A stretch of 64,000 nt of DNA from an uncultured Oxalobacteraceae bacterium (GTDB lineage: Bacteria > Pseudomonadota > Gammaproteobacteria > Burkholderiales > Burkholderiaceae), in assembly GCA_946479255.1 (NCBI GenBank), contig CAMLFK010000002.1:1-64000 (forward strand), written 5' to 3'. The notes beneath the pieces were generated by a model, which searched no databases, was not told where the DNA came from, and was given only the letters and a program-made list of their open reading frames with translations. Positions 61,749 through 64,000 of this stretch are shown here, piece by piece; the first letter of the stretch is position 1; every line of letters starts with the position of its first letter. The translations under genes were made by a program, and so were the position numbers.

Positions 61749-64000
61749 ACGGTTCCTTCTACAGTATTGGCGTGGCGGGCAGCGGCAGGCTTGCGTTCCA
61801 TCTTCCTGGCGAAAGTGCGCAGCAGGACATAGAACACCGGCGTCAGGAACAGGCCGAAGAACGTCACGCCCAGCATGCCGCCGAACACCGCCACGCCCAT
61901 CGCGTGGCGCATTTCGGCACCAGCGCCGGTCGAGAACACCAGTGGCACCACACCCATGATGAAGGCGATCGAGGTCATCAGGATCGGGCGCAGGCGCAGG
62001 CGGCAAGCTTCCAGCGCCGCCTCGACCACGCTGCGGCCGTGGTCTTCCAGTTCACGGGCGAACTCGACGATCAGGATGGCGTTCTTCGATGCCAGGCCGA
62101 CCAGCACGAACAGCGCGATCTGCGTGAAGATGTTGTTGTCGCCACCGGTCAGCTTGACGCCGATGAGCGCGCACAGGATCGACATCGGCACGATCAGGAT
62201 CACCGCCAGCGGCAGGGTCCAGCTTTCGTACTGGGCGGCCAGCACCAGGAACACCAGCAGCACGCACAGCGGGAACACCAGCACCATCGTATTACCCGAC
62301 AGGATCTCCTGGTAGGTCAGCTCGGTCCATTCGAAGCTCACGCCTTTCGGCAGCACTTCCTTGGCGATCTTCTCCAGCGCCGCCTGGGCCTGGCCGGACG
62401 AGATGCCGGGGGCCGGGCCGCCATTGACTTCAGCGGCCACGTAGGCGTTGTAGCGCATCACGCGGTCCGGGCCATAGCTGTCGGTCACGCGCATCAGCGA
62501 CGACAGCGGAATCATCTCACCCTTGTCGTTGCGGACCTTGAGCTGGGCGATCTGCTCGGGCTGCGAACGGAATGGCGCGTCAGCCTGCACCGTCACCTGG
62601 TAGGTGCGGCCGAACTGGTTGAAGTCGTTCACGTACAGCGAGCCAAGGTTGATCTGCAAGGTCTGGTAGATGGTCGCCAGCGGCACGCCCAGCTGCTTGG
62701 CCTTGACCCGGTCGACGTCCGCGAACAGCTGCGGCACGTTGATCTGGTAGCCCGAGAACACGCCAGCCAGCTGCGGATCTTGCGCCGCCTTGGCCTGCAG
62801 TGCCTGCACACCCTTGTACAACTCTTCGAAGCCGACGTTGGCACGGTCTTCGACCATCATCTTGAAGCCGCCGATGGTACCCAGGCCCTCGACCGGCGGC
62901 GGTGGGAACATCATGATGAAAGCACCCTGGATGGCGCCCAGGCGCTTGTTGACTTCCTGGGCAATCGCGCCGCCCGACAGTGCCGCGCCCTTGCGCTCCT
63001 CGAACGGCTTGAGGGTGACGAACACGATGCCGGCATTCGGTGCATTGGTAAAGCCGTTGATCGACAGGCCAGGGAAGGCAATCGACGATTCAACGCCAGG
63101 CACCTTCTCGACAATCTCGCTCATCTCGCGGATCACGGCGTCGGTACGATCGAGCGAAGCGGCATCCGGCAGCTGGGCGAAGCCCACCAGGTATTGCTTG
63201 TCTTGCGGTGGCACGAAGCCATTCGGCACCGCCTTGAACATCAGCACCGCGGCCACGGAGAGGAGCGCATACACGACCAGGGTCGCCGACTTGCGCTTCA
63301 AGACCGTCTTGACGCCGCCTTCATAGCCGTGCGAGGCGCGCCCGAAAAAGCGGTTGAACCAGCCGAAGAAGCGCCCGAACACCTTGTCCATGCCACGGGT
63401 CAGCGCGTCTTTCGGCGCATCGTGCGGTTTGAGCAGCGCGGCGGCCAGGGCCGGCGACAGGGTCAGCGACGAGAATGCCGAGATCACGGTCGAAATGGCA
63501 ATCGTCAGCGCAAACTGGCGGTAGAACTGGCCGGACAGGCCCGATACGAAGGCGATCGGCACGAACACGGCGCACAGTACCAGCGCAATCGCAATGATCG
63601 GGCCGCTGACTTCCTTCATCGCTTGCACGGTCGCTTCGCGCGGCGACAAGCCCTCGCTGATGTTACGCTCGACGTTTTCCACCACCACGATGGCATCGTC
63701 GACCACGATACCGATGGCCAGCACCAGGCCGAACAGCGACAACGTATTGATCGAGAAGCCGAACGCCAGCATGACGGCGAAGGTTCCGACGATCGACACC
63801 GGCACCGCCAGCAGCGGGATGATCGATGCGCGCCAGGTTTGCAGGAACACGATCACCACCAGTACCACCAGCGCGACCGCTTCCAACAGCGTGATTATCA
63901 CCGACTTGATCGACGCCCGCACGAACTGGGTGGGGTCGTACTCGACGCTGTATTCCACGTCTTCCGGGAAGTCCTTCGACAGTTCGGCCATCTTGGCGCG
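61745..64000 (-). CDS. RND multidrug efflux permease (HAE1 family), 5' end beyond window
   Basis: The frame stays open to the right edge, so about 752 C-terminal codons of a protein of roughly 1050 are present. Conserved HAE1 segments include VPVSIVGTFAVMLAFGFSIN, LAIGIVVDDAIVVVENVERN (the charged proton-relay helix 4), GLSPREATVQAMKEVSGPII, and near the end GLASKNAILIVEFA and GVVPLVFSTGAGAEMRHAMG. It pumps drugs or other amphipathic compounds using the proton gradient, together with the outer-membrane factor downstream. The periplasmic adaptor gene should lie just outside the window. Confidence 0.95.
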   Translation of the reverse strand, partial: RAKMAELSKDFPEDVEYSVEYDPTQFVRASIKSVIITLLEAVALVVLVVIVFLQTWRASIIPLLAVPVSIVGTFAVMLAFGFSINTLSLFGLVLAIGIVVDDAIVVVENVERNISEGLSPREATVQAMKEVSGPIIAIALVLCAVFVPIAFVSGLSGQFYRQFALTIAISTVISAFSSLTLSPALAAALLKPHDAPKDALTRGMDKVFGRFFGWFNRFFGRASHGYEGGVKTVLKRKSATLVVYALLSVAAVLMFKAVPNGFVPPQDKQYLVGFAQLPDAASLDRTDAVIREMSEIVEKVPGVESSIAFPGLSINGFTNAPNAGIVFVTLKPFEERKGAALSGGAIAQEVNKRLGAIQGAFIMMFPPPPVEGLGTIGGFKMMVEDRANVGFEELYKGVQALQAKAAQDPQLAGVFSGYQINVPQLFADVDRVKAKQLGVPLATIYQTLQINLGSLYVNDFNQFGRTYQVTVQADAPFRSQPEQIAQLKVRNDKGEMIPLSSLMRVTDSYGPDRVMRYNAYVAAEVNGGPAPGISSGQAQAALEKIAKEVLPKGVSFEWTELTYQEILSGNTMVLVFPLCVLLVFLVLAAQYESWTLPLAVILIVPMSILCALIGVKLTGGDNNIFTQIALFVLVGLASKNAILIVEFARELEDHGRSVVEAALEACRLRLRPILMTSIAFIMGVVPLVFSTGAGAEMRHAMGVAVFGGMLGVTFFGLFLTPVFYVLLRTFARKMERKPAAARHANTVEGTV

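Overview
The window is high-GC bacterial chromosome. Gene content and repeat style suggest a betaproteobacterium of the Oxalobacteraceae (Massilia/Duganella-like): a ureDABCEFG operon, Ku/LigD end joining, a TonB receptor, AzoR and OYE genes each next to a divergent LysR gene, and short palindromic repeats. The genus is inference from overall character. No rRNA, tRNA, CRISPR array or complete insertion sequence was seen.

Layout: 0-3.6 kb has a REP-type palindrome pair, an M28 peptidase, a membrane metallophosphoesterase and a glycine-zipper surface protein. From 3.7 to 25.2 kb lies the most remarkable region, two convergent gene blocks. The plus block encodes a Ser/Thr kinase, a SEDS (FtsW/RodA) glycosyltransferase with a large N-terminal extension, an FHA-like protein, an SH3 membrane protein, an MFS exporter (next to a 163-bp MITE-like repeat), a PP2C phosphatase and an FHA protein. 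The minus block encodes a transpeptidase-type penicillin-binding protein with a large unknown N-terminal region, a regulator-like protein, several unknowns, two SPFH-type proteins and a kinase-SUMF1 fusion. Together they look like a phosphorylation-controlled SEDS/PBP peptidoglycan machine, resembling in composition the actinobacterial pknAB-rodA-pbpA-pstP-fha locus.

25.3-41 kb is accessory metabolism: small secreted proteins, RNase HI, two-gene psd/C13-peptidase operon, TonB receptor, AzoR, acyltransferase, AstE-like deacylase, and a SugE/Gdx guanidinium exporter preceded by a guanidine-II (mini-ykkC) riboswitch and a 451-bp inverted-repeat element; then a LysR/OYE pair and an ArsR/SRPBCC pair. 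41.2-46.2 kb is the urease operon on the minus strand. 46.3-52 kb holds a DUF1302 outer-membrane protein, a DUF3606 protein, a truncated oxygenase gene, a SulP transporter and a GGDEF protein with a degenerate GGQEF motif. 52-57 kb is a stress/NHEJ module (SDR, Ku, LigD).

57.3-64 kb holds a PAS-GGDEF gene and the 3' part of an RND efflux operon (permease running off the right edge, then an outer-membrane factor). Between them is a roughly 2-kb segment bounded by 55-bp direct repeats of the outer-membrane-factor gene end. It carries an HExxH metallopeptidase gene and a secreted partner, plausibly an acquired toxin/partner module.
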